A DNA stretch of 34,950 bases from assembly GCA_002687905.1 (NCBI GenBank), contig NZBM01000001.1, forward strand, positions 1 to 34,950. Reading direction: 5' to 3'. The notes beneath the pieces were generated by a model that had not been told where the DNA came from, searched no databases, and was given only the letters and a program-made list of their open reading frames with translations. Every line of letters begins with the position of its first letter. The stretch's first letter is position 1. Of the stretch, positions 1-9,239 are shown piece by piece. Position numbers and translations under genes: made by a program. The DNA comes from a bacterium. GTDB taxonomy: Bacteria > Patescibacteriota > Minisyncoccia > Phycocordibacterales > JABMNX01.

Positions 1-980
1 TCAAAAGAAAAAGACGAATCCGATAGTCTAAGACGGTTTAGAGCTTGGCGCAAAAGCAAGAAATCGTCTTGGCTTTCAGGATACAAAGATGCCCACACCA
101 CAGGACGAGGACTCATATAACCTGGAAGTGCCTCCGTTTTCTTTCCTGTTTCTATAAGAGTATCTCCAACAGATGCCATACCGGGTTCTTTAATACCGGT
201 AACGATATATCCTATCTCACCTTCTGAAAGACTCTCCTTTGGTTTTTGTTCTGGACTAAATGTGCCTACCTCAAGAACATTAAAAGCAGTCCCACTTGCA
301 GAAAAAGTTAGCTGGTCCCCCTTTGAAACGTCTCCGTCAAAAAGACGAGTATACACAATGACACCCCTGTGATCAGAATATGAAAAATCAAAGATAAGAC
401 TTCTAAGTGACCTTGCAGACGTATTCGAAGGATGAGGAATACGAGTCACAATTGCTTGAAGCAGTATCCCAACACCAGCTCCTGTTTTTCCAGAAGTTTC
501 AATTATATCTGAAGAAGAACAGCCTAAAAGTTCACATACTTCTTTTTTAACATCTTCAACACGAGCGCGGTTTGAATCCACCTTACTAAGCGCAGGTATC
601 ACTGAAAGACCCATTTCGCGAGCCATGGACAGTACGGTGAGTGTTTGAGCTTGTACTCCTTGAGTACTGTCTACAAGAAGAATCACCCCTTCAACCGCCT
701 TAAGTGCTCTTGAAACTTCATACGAAAAATCAATATGACCTGGTGTATCAATTACATTTAAAACATATGCTTTTCCATCATGCTCATATTCCATTCGAGC
801 GGGCTGCATCTTAATCGTAATACCACGCTCTCGTTCAAGCTCCATGGTATCAAGCACCTGCTCTCGCATTTCTCTTTTTGTGACCGTATTCGTTTGCTCA
901 AGCATACGGTCGGCAAGAGTTGATTTGCCATGGTCTATGTGGGCAATGATGGAAAAATTTCTTATAAATTCAGAACCCAT
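1..980 (-). CDS. lepA: Elongation factor 4 (LepA), 3' part cut off by window edge
   Basis: Translation from ATG at 980 on the minus strand: MGSEFIRNFSIIAHIDHGKSTLADRMLEQTNTVTKREMREQVLDTMELERERGITIKMQ...VIDTPGHIDFSYEVSRALKAVEGVILLVDSTQGVQAQT (G1-G3 GTPase motifs, LepA type). Open to the window edge, so absent from the ORF track. Confidence 0.95.
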   Translation of the reverse strand, partial: MGSEFIRNFSIIAHIDHGKSTLADRMLEQTNTVTKREMREQVLDTMELERERGITIKMQPARMEYEHDGKAYVLNVIDTPGHIDFSYEVSRALKAVEGVILLVDSTQGVQAQTLTVLSMAREMGLSVIPALSKVDSNRARVEDVKKEVCELLGCSSSDIIETSGKTGAGVGILLQAIVTRIPHPSNTSARSLRSLIFDFSYSDHRGVIVYTRLFDGDVSKGDQLTFSASGTAFNVLEVGTFSPEQKPKESLSEGEIGYIVTGIKEPGMASVGDTLIETGKKTEALPGYMSPRPVVWASLYPESQDDFLLLRQALNRLRLSDSSFSF

Positions 981-987
981 ACAATAT

Positions 988-2664
988 TTAGACTTCTTCT
1001 CCTGATGCAATGGTTTTTGCTTTCCAGAATTTGCGCCTTATGGATCGCCAGGCAACGTCGATCTCTTCATTTCCCATAATTTTGAGAAATACGACACCTA
1101 CTACAATACCTGCAAAACCAGAAAGAAACCCTTGAGAAAATATACCTATAAATGTATTTATATCAACTAAACCTGCAAGAATGTTTAAAAATAGGTACGC
1201 TGTAAAACCCATTGCAATTGCTGATATTCCACTCTGGAACAGGACTCGATAAAGTCCTCTGGAAAATCCTCGGAAATCCTTTTGGAACAATATTGTGAGC
1301 ACTACCGCATTTATGAGCATTGCTATTGAAAAACCTAGTGGAAGCATGAGTACTTCTGTACCTACAAGTCCTTCAACACGAAGTAGTCGCTCTACAAACA
1401 TCTGCACACTTTCTACCGATACAAACAATTGCACCAATATGTATGCAAATAAAATCGCTAACGCTGAAGATACCACATTAACGACAAGAGGTTTTCGTGT
1501 ATTTCCAGAAGCGTAATATCCCCGAACCAAAAGCATTACAATCCCTTGAGCAACAATAGATATAGCAAACAGAGCAAGAGCGGCAGCGGTCAGTCGCGTA
1601 TCATCCCAATCAAATTCCCCGGAACCTAAGATAACACGAACAATTTGGGCTCTCAAAACTACAAAAAGTGCAATTACAGGAAGTGACCAAAAAATAATGT
1701 GTCGTGCTGCAGTCGTAACCTGCTCAAAAAACTTTTCTTTCTCTCCATTCGAAAAAAGTTTGGCTAGCGTTGGAAATGCCGCTACAGAATAACTCACAGC
1801 AACAATTGATATAGGGATGCTTTGAAGATGGAAAGACAGATTAAATATTGCAATTGAACCGGGAGCCATGATAGATGCAAATGCCGCCATAAGAAGTAAA
1901 ACAACTTGGTTTGCAGAGAGAGCAATAGTACGTGGTATAGATGCCGATGCGACGCGCCACACTTCAGCAAAATTAAAAGCAAAAGTAAATCTAGGAAAGA
2001 ATTTGTTCTTGACAATAAATGGCACCTGAATAGCCATATGCATAAATGCTCCAAGAATCACACCGTATCCAAGCCCTAATATACCAAACGTCGGATAGAA
2101 AAATATAACACCAATGATAATTCCAACATTGTATAAGAGAGGTGAAATCGCGTATAAGATAAACTTTTGGTAGGTCTGAGTTACACTTGCATAGAGCGCA
2201 GACACACCGAGAAGAATTGGCTGTATTAAGAGAACTCTTGTAAGAAGTACCAGATCATTATAGAGAGCTCCTTCTGCTAATCCAGGAAAGAAGAAATTCA
2301 AAAATGTTGGGACTAAAAAGAATACCAATCCTGATACGCCGAGGATAAGAAGTGAAAAAGACGTAAATATACTACTTAAAAAGCGACGTCCTTCATCTCT
2401 AGAAGTCTCAAGTTTTTCTGCCAAAAACGGAATAAGTGCATAAACAGAAACAAGTGAAGCAATACTAACAAAAATAAGATCTGGAATGCGAAAAGCGGCA
2501 TAGTACACATCCAGCAGCTCCCCCGCTCCAAAAGAATGTGTAAGAATTCGATCACGAATAAGTGCAAGAAGTCCTGAAAAAATTGCAAATAGACCAAGTA
2601 GATACGCCGCCTCATGTAGGCCACGTACTTCTTTGTGTATAAAATTTACAATTCGTCTAACCAT
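988..2664 (-). CDS. murJ: Lipid II flippase MurJ/MviN family
   Basis: 558 aa polytopic membrane protein; N-terminus typical of MurJ (LLGLFAIFSGLLALIRDRILTHSFGAGELLDVYYAAFRIPDLIF). Confidence 0.92.
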   Translation of the reverse strand: MVRRIVNFIHKEVRGLHEAAYLLGLFAIFSGLLALIRDRILTHSFGAGELLDVYYAAFRIPDLIFVSIASLVSVYALIPFLAEKLETSRDEGRRFLSSIFTSFSLLILGVSGLVFFLVPTFLNFFFPGLAEGALYNDLVLLTRVLLIQPILLGVSALYASVTQTYQKFILYAISPLLYNVGIIIGVIFFYPTFGILGLGYGVILGAFMHMAIQVPFIVKNKFFPRFTFAFNFAEVWRVASASIPRTIALSANQVVLLLMAAFASIMAPGSIAIFNLSFHLQSIPISIVAVSYSVAAFPTLAKLFSNGEKEKFFEQVTTAARHIIFWSLPVIALFVVLRAQIVRVILGSGEFDWDDTRLTAAALALFAISIVAQGIVMLLVRGYYASGNTRKPLVVNVVSSALAILFAYILVQLFVSVESVQMFVERLLRVEGLVGTEVLMLPLGFSIAMLINAVVLTILFQKDFRGFSRGLYRVLFQSGISAIAMGFTAYLFLNILAGLVDINTFIGIFSQGFLSGFAGIVVGVVFLKIMGNEEIDVAWRSIRRKFWKAKTIASGEEV

Positions 2665-2738
2665 TCAACAATATAACTAACACAAATAGTAAAACGACAC
2701 AGATTTTATGTGCCTTTCTATTATGCACAGTCATGTAA

Positions 2739-5135
2739 TTACTCTACAATTGGTAAGTTGTTACGTCCTTCCGGATTTGCGAGTTCACCACTGTCCGCAA
2801 ACGGTGACCTTCCCTGACGTAGATTATCTATAATAAGTTTAATCTCATTATTATCAGGATTAAGTTTTTCGATACTTTCAAACTGGACAAGCGCCTCACT
2901 TGACTTTCCAACTCGATCGTACGAAAGGCCAAGGAAGTACCTAGCGTTTGAATATGAAGGGTTAAGTACAATCGCTCGCTCAAACGCCTCTATTGCTCCT
3001 CCGTTATTGTTTTGATTATATCTAAGTATTCCAAGCTGAAAGTATGCTACAGGATTGTTAGGATCAATAAGTGTCGCCGCTTCAGCAGATGAGATTGCTT
3101 CGCGAATGTTGCCTTCAGATGCCTCAATTTGTGTTAAGAGAAATATTGCCGCAGTATAATTCGACTTCTTTTCCAGAGCACTCGCAATATGTTCTCGTAC
3201 CTTTTCTGTGTCCCCGTTTAGAACTTCAAGCTGTGCACGAGCCAAGTCTATTGCAGGGTTTGTCGGATTTAACTCTCCAGCTCTATCATATGCACGTTTT
3301 GCCGCAGAGTATGACCCATCTATCCCAAGCGGAACGACTGCTTGATATACACGACCAAGACTCATCCAGTTTTGGTAATTTGTCTCATCTATCTCTGTAG
3401 CTGTAATAGCTCCCTGTATTGTCTCAGTAAGAGCGGTTTGGAACTGACTTCGAAGCTCGTCAGAAGATACACCTTCTTGAGAAAGAATTTGATTAAGCCG
3501 GACAAGTGAGATGTCAGTTGCAAGACGAATATGACGATCTCCAGAAGCAATATTTATTGACTTCTCTACACTTTCCCCTGCTATTTCAAGATTGCCAACT
3601 ACATTAAAAGCAGTTAGACCACGCTGTAAATACCAAGCCGATACATATCGTCCTCCAACCAAATACAGCGTTCCAATACTTGCTAGAAGCAGTAGTGTGA
3701 GAGCAAGAACCGAAACAAATCCGAGGCGCGGATTTTCTGCAAACGACACTTCACGAATTTTATATAGCGGTGTAGATCTCAGCGAAGCAATAAATAACCC
3801 AGTAAATACAAAAGCAAGTGCAATAACAACTATATTTGGAAGGTAGAAAATACTAAACACCCACAAATATGCACTTGAAAGAAATGTAGAAAGTGTAAAG
3901 TAATACGATGATCTATCAGTCATAGGTCCGGAAATTAGTGCACGGAATCCCATATAAAGAAAGATTATAAAGAACGCTATCCATGATATTCCTCCAACTA
4001 TACCGGTTGTCACAAACGATGTCGGTACAAACCCTATACCTGAATTGAAATCAATATTCCAGAATAATGTGCTGTTTATACCCTCCGGCTTGAAAAGTGC
4101 CCACTGTTTTGCAAACGTATTTGGCCCTGACCCAAATACTAAATTATCTTCATATGTTTCTTTAGTAATTGAGATTGTGCTTTGCCACGATGGTCGTGCT
4201 TCAAGCTGAACGGTATTAAATGTTTCAGAGAAGAAATTTCCAAGTGCTGTACCTTGCACCAAAAATACAATAGACACCGCAAGCACAACAAGAGTTGCAA
4301 CAGTAAGCTCGATGCTTCTGCGCTTACTTGCCGCCAAATCATTTTCCTGCGCCATTCTATGTTTCCAGAAAAGTCTACCTTTAGAAACAATATAAACAAA
4401 AAAGCCAAGAGCAAATAATCCTACAACAAGCCACGCAGTGAAGAAATTGACTACAGCAAGAAGAAGTATTGCAAGCACAAGTGCCGTATATAGTATTAGT
4501 TTATGAACTTTACCTAACGTTAGTCCTCCAAGAGAGACGAGAGAAAGAACGATTATAAGTCCATAGAAAATCGCTAAGTCATTCCACTTACCAAGAAGGT
4601 TGTCTACCGGAGTTGTAAATACACCAAATGAAAGAATTTCAGGACCGCCAATAAGCCGAATACTTTGAAATAGTGCGAGGATAATAAACGATATGAACAG
4701 TGCGAAATATATCCTTAAAATTTCCTTTTTTGTTGTAACGAGAATTGAGACAAGTGATAATAATAGTGCCATTACCGTCATGAATCCAAAAGTATCAACT
4801 TCAAAACGCTGACCTACTAATGAAAATAAAGTTGTGTTCCCCAACAATGATGAGATGAAGTAGGAAATAGGTAGTGCCCACGGAATCAAGAACAGAATAT
4901 TTCTAGAAAATATAGCCGTACCGCTTTTAAGCCGTGCAACTATAAAAAGAATAAATGTACTAAGAACTGCAAGCACTATGAGTAGTGTTTTTGTAAACTG
5001 GAATGGCGCTGACTCAGACGGAATAAAGAAAATTGGAAGTAGAAATATAAGAGCTGTAAGAACCCATAAAGCGATATTGTCTAACTGTTTTGGAAGTCTG
5101 GATTCTCTCAAGGTAGGGAGTGTATTTTCCTGCAT
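2739..5135 (-). CDS. O-antigen ligase/polymerase-like membrane protein with C-terminal TPR repeats
   Basis: 798 aa; about 12 hydrophobic segments then TPR-like repeats (NPVAYFQLGILRYNQNNNGGAIEAFERAIVLNPSYSNARYFLGLSYDRVGKSSEAL). Confidence 0.8.
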   Translation of the reverse strand: MQENTLPTLRESRLPKQLDNIALWVLTALIFLLPIFFIPSESAPFQFTKTLLIVLAVLSTFILFIVARLKSGTAIFSRNILFLIPWALPISYFISSLLGNTTLFSLVGQRFEVDTFGFMTVMALLLSLVSILVTTKKEILRIYFALFISFIILALFQSIRLIGGPEILSFGVFTTPVDNLLGKWNDLAIFYGLIIVLSLVSLGGLTLGKVHKLILYTALVLAILLLAVVNFFTAWLVVGLFALGFFVYIVSKGRLFWKHRMAQENDLAASKRRSIELTVATLVVLAVSIVFLVQGTALGNFFSETFNTVQLEARPSWQSTISITKETYEDNLVFGSGPNTFAKQWALFKPEGINSTLFWNIDFNSGIGFVPTSFVTTGIVGGISWIAFFIIFLYMGFRALISGPMTDRSSYYFTLSTFLSSAYLWVFSIFYLPNIVVIALAFVFTGLFIASLRSTPLYKIREVSFAENPRLGFVSVLALTLLLLASIGTLYLVGGRYVSAWYLQRGLTAFNVVGNLEIAGESVEKSINIASGDRHIRLATDISLVRLNQILSQEGVSSDELRSQFQTALTETIQGAITATEIDETNYQNWMSLGRVYQAVVPLGIDGSYSAAKRAYDRAGELNPTNPAIDLARAQLEVLNGDTEKVREHIASALEKKSNYTAAIFLLTQIEASEGNIREAISSAEAATLIDPNNPVAYFQLGILRYNQNNNGGAIEAFERAIVLNPSYSNARYFLGLSYDRVGKSSEALVQFESIEKLNPDNNEIKLIIDNLRQGRSPFADSGELANPEGRNNLPIVE

Positions 5136-5213
5136 ATAATAGTATTAAATTATTACAATATAATGCTGTAATTATAACAACTGCAGTCACAGGTACAAAT
5201 CCACTATAAGGTA

Positions 5214-5241
5214 TTGCAAATAAAGACTTTTGTGGTATACT
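5214..5241 (+). promoter_or_regulatory. Sigma70-like promoter of rnpB
   Basis: TTGCAA (5214-5219), 16 nt spacer, TATACT (5236-5241); predicted start near 5248 coincides with P1 of the RNA. Confidence 0.6.
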
Positions 5242-5248
5242 TTTTTAA

Positions 5249-5966
5249 GTTCTTATATTGGATAGTTACGCCAATGTTGCCTGCCGAAGGTGGTTGCGAC
5301 ATTGGTGAGGAAAGTCCGAACACTCGCCAATTTTTCCTGCCGCAGGCAGCTGCAAAATTGAGCGTCCGCCGAAACACTCTTGAAGGCGGACCCGCCGTCG
5401 CTCTTGCGAGCTATGGCGGATGCTCAGTCTCGCAACCACCTGCGGTGGGCGAGATTGGCAGACAGGTAGCGGGTAACACCCGTCGCATGCAAATGTAGAG
5501 GTGCGAGCAGAGACGATTTTACCTGAAAAGGTAAAATCGCCCTCCGAAGCTTTATGCGAAGGAGGGCGCAGATTGGCTATACCGTGAGTCCTCCTACGCC
5601 AAGGCTACGGAGGATTGACCGAAGGCCAAAGTGAAACGGCAAAATCCTTACCCGAGTGCAAGGCCGTGCTCCAATTTTCTTCGCCGGAGGTGATTAGAAA
5701 ATTGAGAGTCCACCGAAGCTTTATGCGAAGGTGGACCCGCCTTCGTTCGCAAGAGGCGAACTATGGCGGATACTCAATTTCTTGACATCGCTTCGCGCTG
5801 GAGAAATTGGCAGAGTGCCGCATGACCCGTCAGGCAACTGACGAGGCTAGATAAATGACTATCTCTTCTTCGCTTTTTGAGCTACGAAGGGCAAGCGCCA
5901 ATTTTGGTACTTGTCCTACGAAGCCTTGACGTAGGAGGACAGAATTCGGCTTATAGATATAAGAAC
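5249..5966 (+). ncRNA. rnpB: RNase P RNA (bacterial type), unusually expanded
   Basis: P4 5' strand GAGGAAAGTCC (5307-5317) and 3' partner ACAGAATTCGGCTTATAG (from 5939); conserved GGCTAGATAAATGACTATC (5845-5863); GGTGAAACGGCAAAATCC...GAGTGCAAGGCC-like core; P1 GTTCTTATAT (5249-5258)/ATATAAGAAC (5957-5966); P2 GATAGT (5261-5266)/ACTATC (5858-5863); P3 CCAATGT (5271-5277)/ACATTGG (5299-5305). Confidence 0.93.
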
Positions 5967-5977
5967 GAACAACATGA

Positions 5978-6005
5978 AAAGTTCCCGTTAACGCGGGAAT
6001 TTTTC
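5978..6005 (+). terminator. Intrinsic terminator of rnpB
   Basis: TTCCCG-TTAACG-CGGGAA followed by TTTTT. Confidence 0.8.
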
Positions 6006-6009
6006 ATTG

Positions 6010-8400
6010 CTACTCAATTTCACACGTACCTCCAGTACATGCGAGCTCTTTTTTCATTTCAGTCTCATCCTGAAGCTCGTACGTAAGTAATTTTGAATAA
6101 TCAATGGCACTGAGCCGTTCTACACGGTCTTCATACTCTTTTTTTGTAATCTCTTCGTAAGGAGCAAGTTGATAAACATGCTTACTTCTTGGAAGAAACG
6201 ACAACCCTCCAATGATTTCCCAGTTTTCATAAAGCCACCCACCAACGCCAATCCATTCATCTTCACCAACAGATACAGTAACTGACGGATTGTGTTCCGT
6301 ATAATTTTCCTTAACAACTTTCCAATGCTCTAACTGCTTAGATGCCGTTAAATCATTTTTATAAATTGAACCTTTTGGAGACTTAACTGGAAATTCAAGT
6401 ACATACGTGTTCGCAGTATCTTTAGACTGTCCAACTTCCGGATAGTACGGTACCCCCTGATCTCTAAGCATCTTAAATAACGAGTCTGTTGCAGAAATTC
6501 TTATTCGACGCACGTAGTATGGAGCATGACGTGGATGCATACCCGACGCACAATTAACCATTTGGGAAACAGTTCCAGACGGCTTCACACAAGTGATGCA
6601 CGATGATTCGTTAATTCCAAAACGTTTTGCGTACTGCTTGTTTATTTTAATTGTCTCCGCACGAAGTCGCGCTAAAATTTTTGAGTCGCGTGAAGCATCT
6701 GAATCCCATTGACCTGTAACAGATACACCAAGCAGTCTCTCTTTTTCACAACTCTTCTTCCAATCTTCAGAAAGATAACTGAAATTGGTAAGCGTTGACT
6801 GGTATGTGCCTAGTATCGTTGCAATACGAATTTTTTTGATAAGTGTTTCTTTTGTGTCATTCTTACGAGCAATAACTTCTGTTAAGTTACAAAATTGTTT
6901 TGACTGTAATATTATCTCTCCGCACGGATTTGTACCAGGGTCTCCCAACGGTCCTTTATCAGTTGCTTTCTTATATTTCTTGTGAAGAAGTTCTCGACGA
7001 CGTTCCGGAAGTGTTTTTTCCAAACCTCCGCGATTAAATATACCTCTCTCTCCTGCTCCACTTTTCATAAGAGAAATCCATTCGTCCATAAACTCTTCAT
7101 TTGATGGCCGCCTCTCATATACTGCAGAGTTATTAGCCATTGATCGCTGTGGTTCGGTAAGATAAAATTGTCCCTTTTTTGCATCGCGCATCCCCTCATC
7201 GTCAAGATCAGAAAGTGAAATCATCGCACTACGGCGTACTCCCCCTGCCACAATCGCTTCTCCGATCTTGCAGATTATGTCATGAGCATCTAGGTTGCTA
7301 AGCCTTCTTCCCTGCCGTGCAAGTATTTTTTCACGAGTAAAATTAAGGCATGACCTAAGCGGATCAGGCCCTGAAGCCTTACCACCCATTGTCTTTAGAC
7401 GTGCACCAGCAGGTCTGATTTTAGAATAATCAAACTCTATATCCTTACCAGAAAACCAGATTTTAAGCCCCAGTGTAAGAGCGTCACACCACCCTTCCTT
7501 TGAATCAATAATAGTATGTGTTTTAAGACTTTCACCGGATTGAGGTTTAATTTGCGGCAGTGCCTGAATATTTTTACTCTCAACCGCAAACCCAACTCCT
7601 GCGCCAGACGCAGACACATACATGATTTCAGCAAAGTCTTCTAACTTTGTTGGTGCAATAAATGAACAGTTGTATGCAGTGACATTGCATCGTTTTGCAG
7701 CCTTACCTGAAAATTGCAATAGACGCATAGATGGCATTGCTTCATGATTTAAAATTGCTTCTCTTACTTCCGTGTATTCTTTTTCCGTTAATTTTTTTCC
7801 AAGATTTTCACGCATGAAATCAATATAACGGTCAACGGTTTCAATCCAAGTTTCTCTTCTGTTTTCAGTTTCATTCCATCTCGCATACGTTCTCAAGTAC
7901 ACAAACTCACCAAGTGGATTGTTTTTAAAATACTTTTTACTTTTTTGTACTAATTCTTTTACTTGTTCCGGAACACTAACTCCCTGATCACGAAGTCGTG
8001 CTCGTTTGTCCCTATACAAAATATATCCTTTTGATGTTGCAACATAATCACTTAAGATTAACTCTTTTTCTACTGTATCTTGTATTCCTTCAACTGTTGG
8101 AAGAAAATTTCGATACTTTCTAGCGATACGAACAGCATCAGCCGTAACTTTATGTGCTACAAGCTCCGCTTCTTCCTGTGAACCTTCACCAGTCGCAAGC
8201 ATTGCTTTATAAATTGCTTTAGCAATGCGCTCAAAGTCAAACGAAACAATTGAACCATCACGTTTTTGTATTTGAGGAACAAATTCAGTGTACCTTTTCA
8301 AATCAGCACCACTTTCTTTTCCTTTAGAAGTGCTGGAATGAGAACTCAAACCTGTCTCGACTCTATCTTTTTTCGATTCTTTCTTTTCCGTTTTAAGCAT
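6010..8400 (-). CDS. nrdJ: Adenosylcobalamin-dependent (class II) ribonucleotide reductase with N-terminal ATP-cone
   Basis: QKRDGSIVSFDFERIAKAI (ATP-cone), CNVTAYNCSF, NPCGEI, CVKPSGTVSQ and C-terminal CTGGTCEIE motifs. ORF track extends to 8487; start placed at MLKTEKKESK (ATG at 8400). Confidence 0.9.
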   Translation of the reverse strand: MLKTEKKESKKDRVETGLSSHSSTSKGKESGADLKRYTEFVPQIQKRDGSIVSFDFERIAKAIYKAMLATGEGSQEEAELVAHKVTADAVRIARKYRNFLPTVEGIQDTVEKELILSDYVATSKGYILYRDKRARLRDQGVSVPEQVKELVQKSKKYFKNNPLGEFVYLRTYARWNETENRRETWIETVDRYIDFMRENLGKKLTEKEYTEVREAILNHEAMPSMRLLQFSGKAAKRCNVTAYNCSFIAPTKLEDFAEIMYVSASGAGVGFAVESKNIQALPQIKPQSGESLKTHTIIDSKEGWCDALTLGLKIWFSGKDIEFDYSKIRPAGARLKTMGGKASGPDPLRSCLNFTREKILARQGRRLSNLDAHDIICKIGEAIVAGGVRRSAMISLSDLDDEGMRDAKKGQFYLTEPQRSMANNSAVYERRPSNEEFMDEWISLMKSGAGERGIFNRGGLEKTLPERRRELLHKKYKKATDKGPLGDPGTNPCGEIILQSKQFCNLTEVIARKNDTKETLIKKIRIATILGTYQSTLTNFSYLSEDWKKSCEKERLLGVSVTGQWDSDASRDSKILARLRAETIKINKQYAKRFGINESSCITCVKPSGTVSQMVNCASGMHPRHAPYYVRRIRISATDSLFKMLRDQGVPYYPEVGQSKDTANTYVLEFPVKSPKGSIYKNDLTASKQLEHWKVVKENYTEHNPSVTVSVGEDEWIGVGGWLYENWEIIGGLSFLPRSKHVYQLAPYEEITKKEYEDRVERLSAIDYSKLLTYELQDETEMKKELACTGGTCEIE

Positions 8401-8552
8401 ATGTATATAGTTAAAGTTTTTATATTCGGAACTTAATTGTATCGCACAAAAATACTTTTCGGAGTGGATAACTGTTCGAAAAAGCACTAAGAAATAGAAA
8501 GAAGTCAGTGTAAATACTCTTGCTAACTTTTTTTCAAAAGGACAAAAATATT

Positions 8553-9026
8553 TTATCTATTTTTACTAAAGGTCACCTTATCACCAATGGAAATATTGAA
8601 TATTTCTACAAATCCGGAGGTCATTTCTAGAATATACAAGGAAGGACTCTCTGGTTTAAATATTTCAGGAAATGAATCAGGGCTTGCACCAGATTTTATA
8701 TCAATAATACTGCCACTTTCGTCAATCCATATTATATCAATGGGAAAATTCATATCTTTCATCCAAATTCCATACAAATCGGAATACTCAAAAGAAAACA
8801 ACATGCCTTCACCTCTTGGAAGCGCACTTCTTTTTGACAAACCCATACGACGAAGCTCCGGAGTATCCATTACTTCAACTGAAATTGGTACATTGCCAAC
8901 ATATATAGTGGAATATACTGATTTATCAAGCACGTCTGTAATAATGGAGTCGTCCTTAGCAATAAACCACACTGAAATAAGTACAGGAACAAGTAGTATT
9001 AAAAGTATTATGATTGTTTTCTGCAT
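8553..9026 (-). CDS. DUF192 family protein, membrane-anchored/secreted
   Basis: N-terminal hydrophobic segment, then VEVMDTPELRRMGLSKRSALPRGEGMLFSFEYSDLYGIWMKDMNFPIDIIWID (DUF192 signature). Confidence 0.88.
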   Translation of the reverse strand: MQKTIIILLILLVPVLISVWFIAKDDSIITDVLDKSVYSTIYVGNVPISVEVMDTPELRRMGLSKRSALPRGEGMLFSFEYSDLYGIWMKDMNFPIDIIWIDESGSIIDIKSGASPDSFPEIFKPESPSLYILEMTSGFVEIFNISIGDKVTFSKNR

Positions 9027-9079
9027 GTCTTTTATATAATTACATAATTGTCCTTTAGAAAAACAGCTCAGAATATCAT

Positions 9080-9239
9080 AGAGAGGATGGCTTGCCTGCC
9101 GCAGGGTGGGATTCGGTCACCCATCGCTAAGTATAATTGTTCACTTCGTTCCAATTCTACTAAGCGTGCTCGACCCCGACTCAAAATAAAGTCTGGGAGA
9201 CTTTATTTTTCCGTCTTTCGAATCCCATCCTTTCTCGCG
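9080..9239. repeat. tRNA-Ser-3'-end-derived inverted-repeat element with two internal hairpins
   Basis: Left arm GAGAGGATGG...TGGGATTCG and right arm CGAATCCCATCCTTTCTC match, in opposite orientations, the T-arm/acceptor of the adjacent tRNA-Ser. Internal hairpins CGCTAAGTATAATTG...CAATTCTACTAAGCG and AAATAAAGTC-TGGGA-GACTTTATTT. Confidence 0.65.

Noticed and set aside
5214-5498. 94-aa plus ORF (and 5877..6086)
   Set aside because: Lies mostly within rnpB or its flanks; composition reflects RNA hairpins.
8487-8552. Cobalamin riboswitch upstream of the class II RNR
   Set aside because: The intergenic region is too short and shows no recognisable B12-box (GCCACTG).
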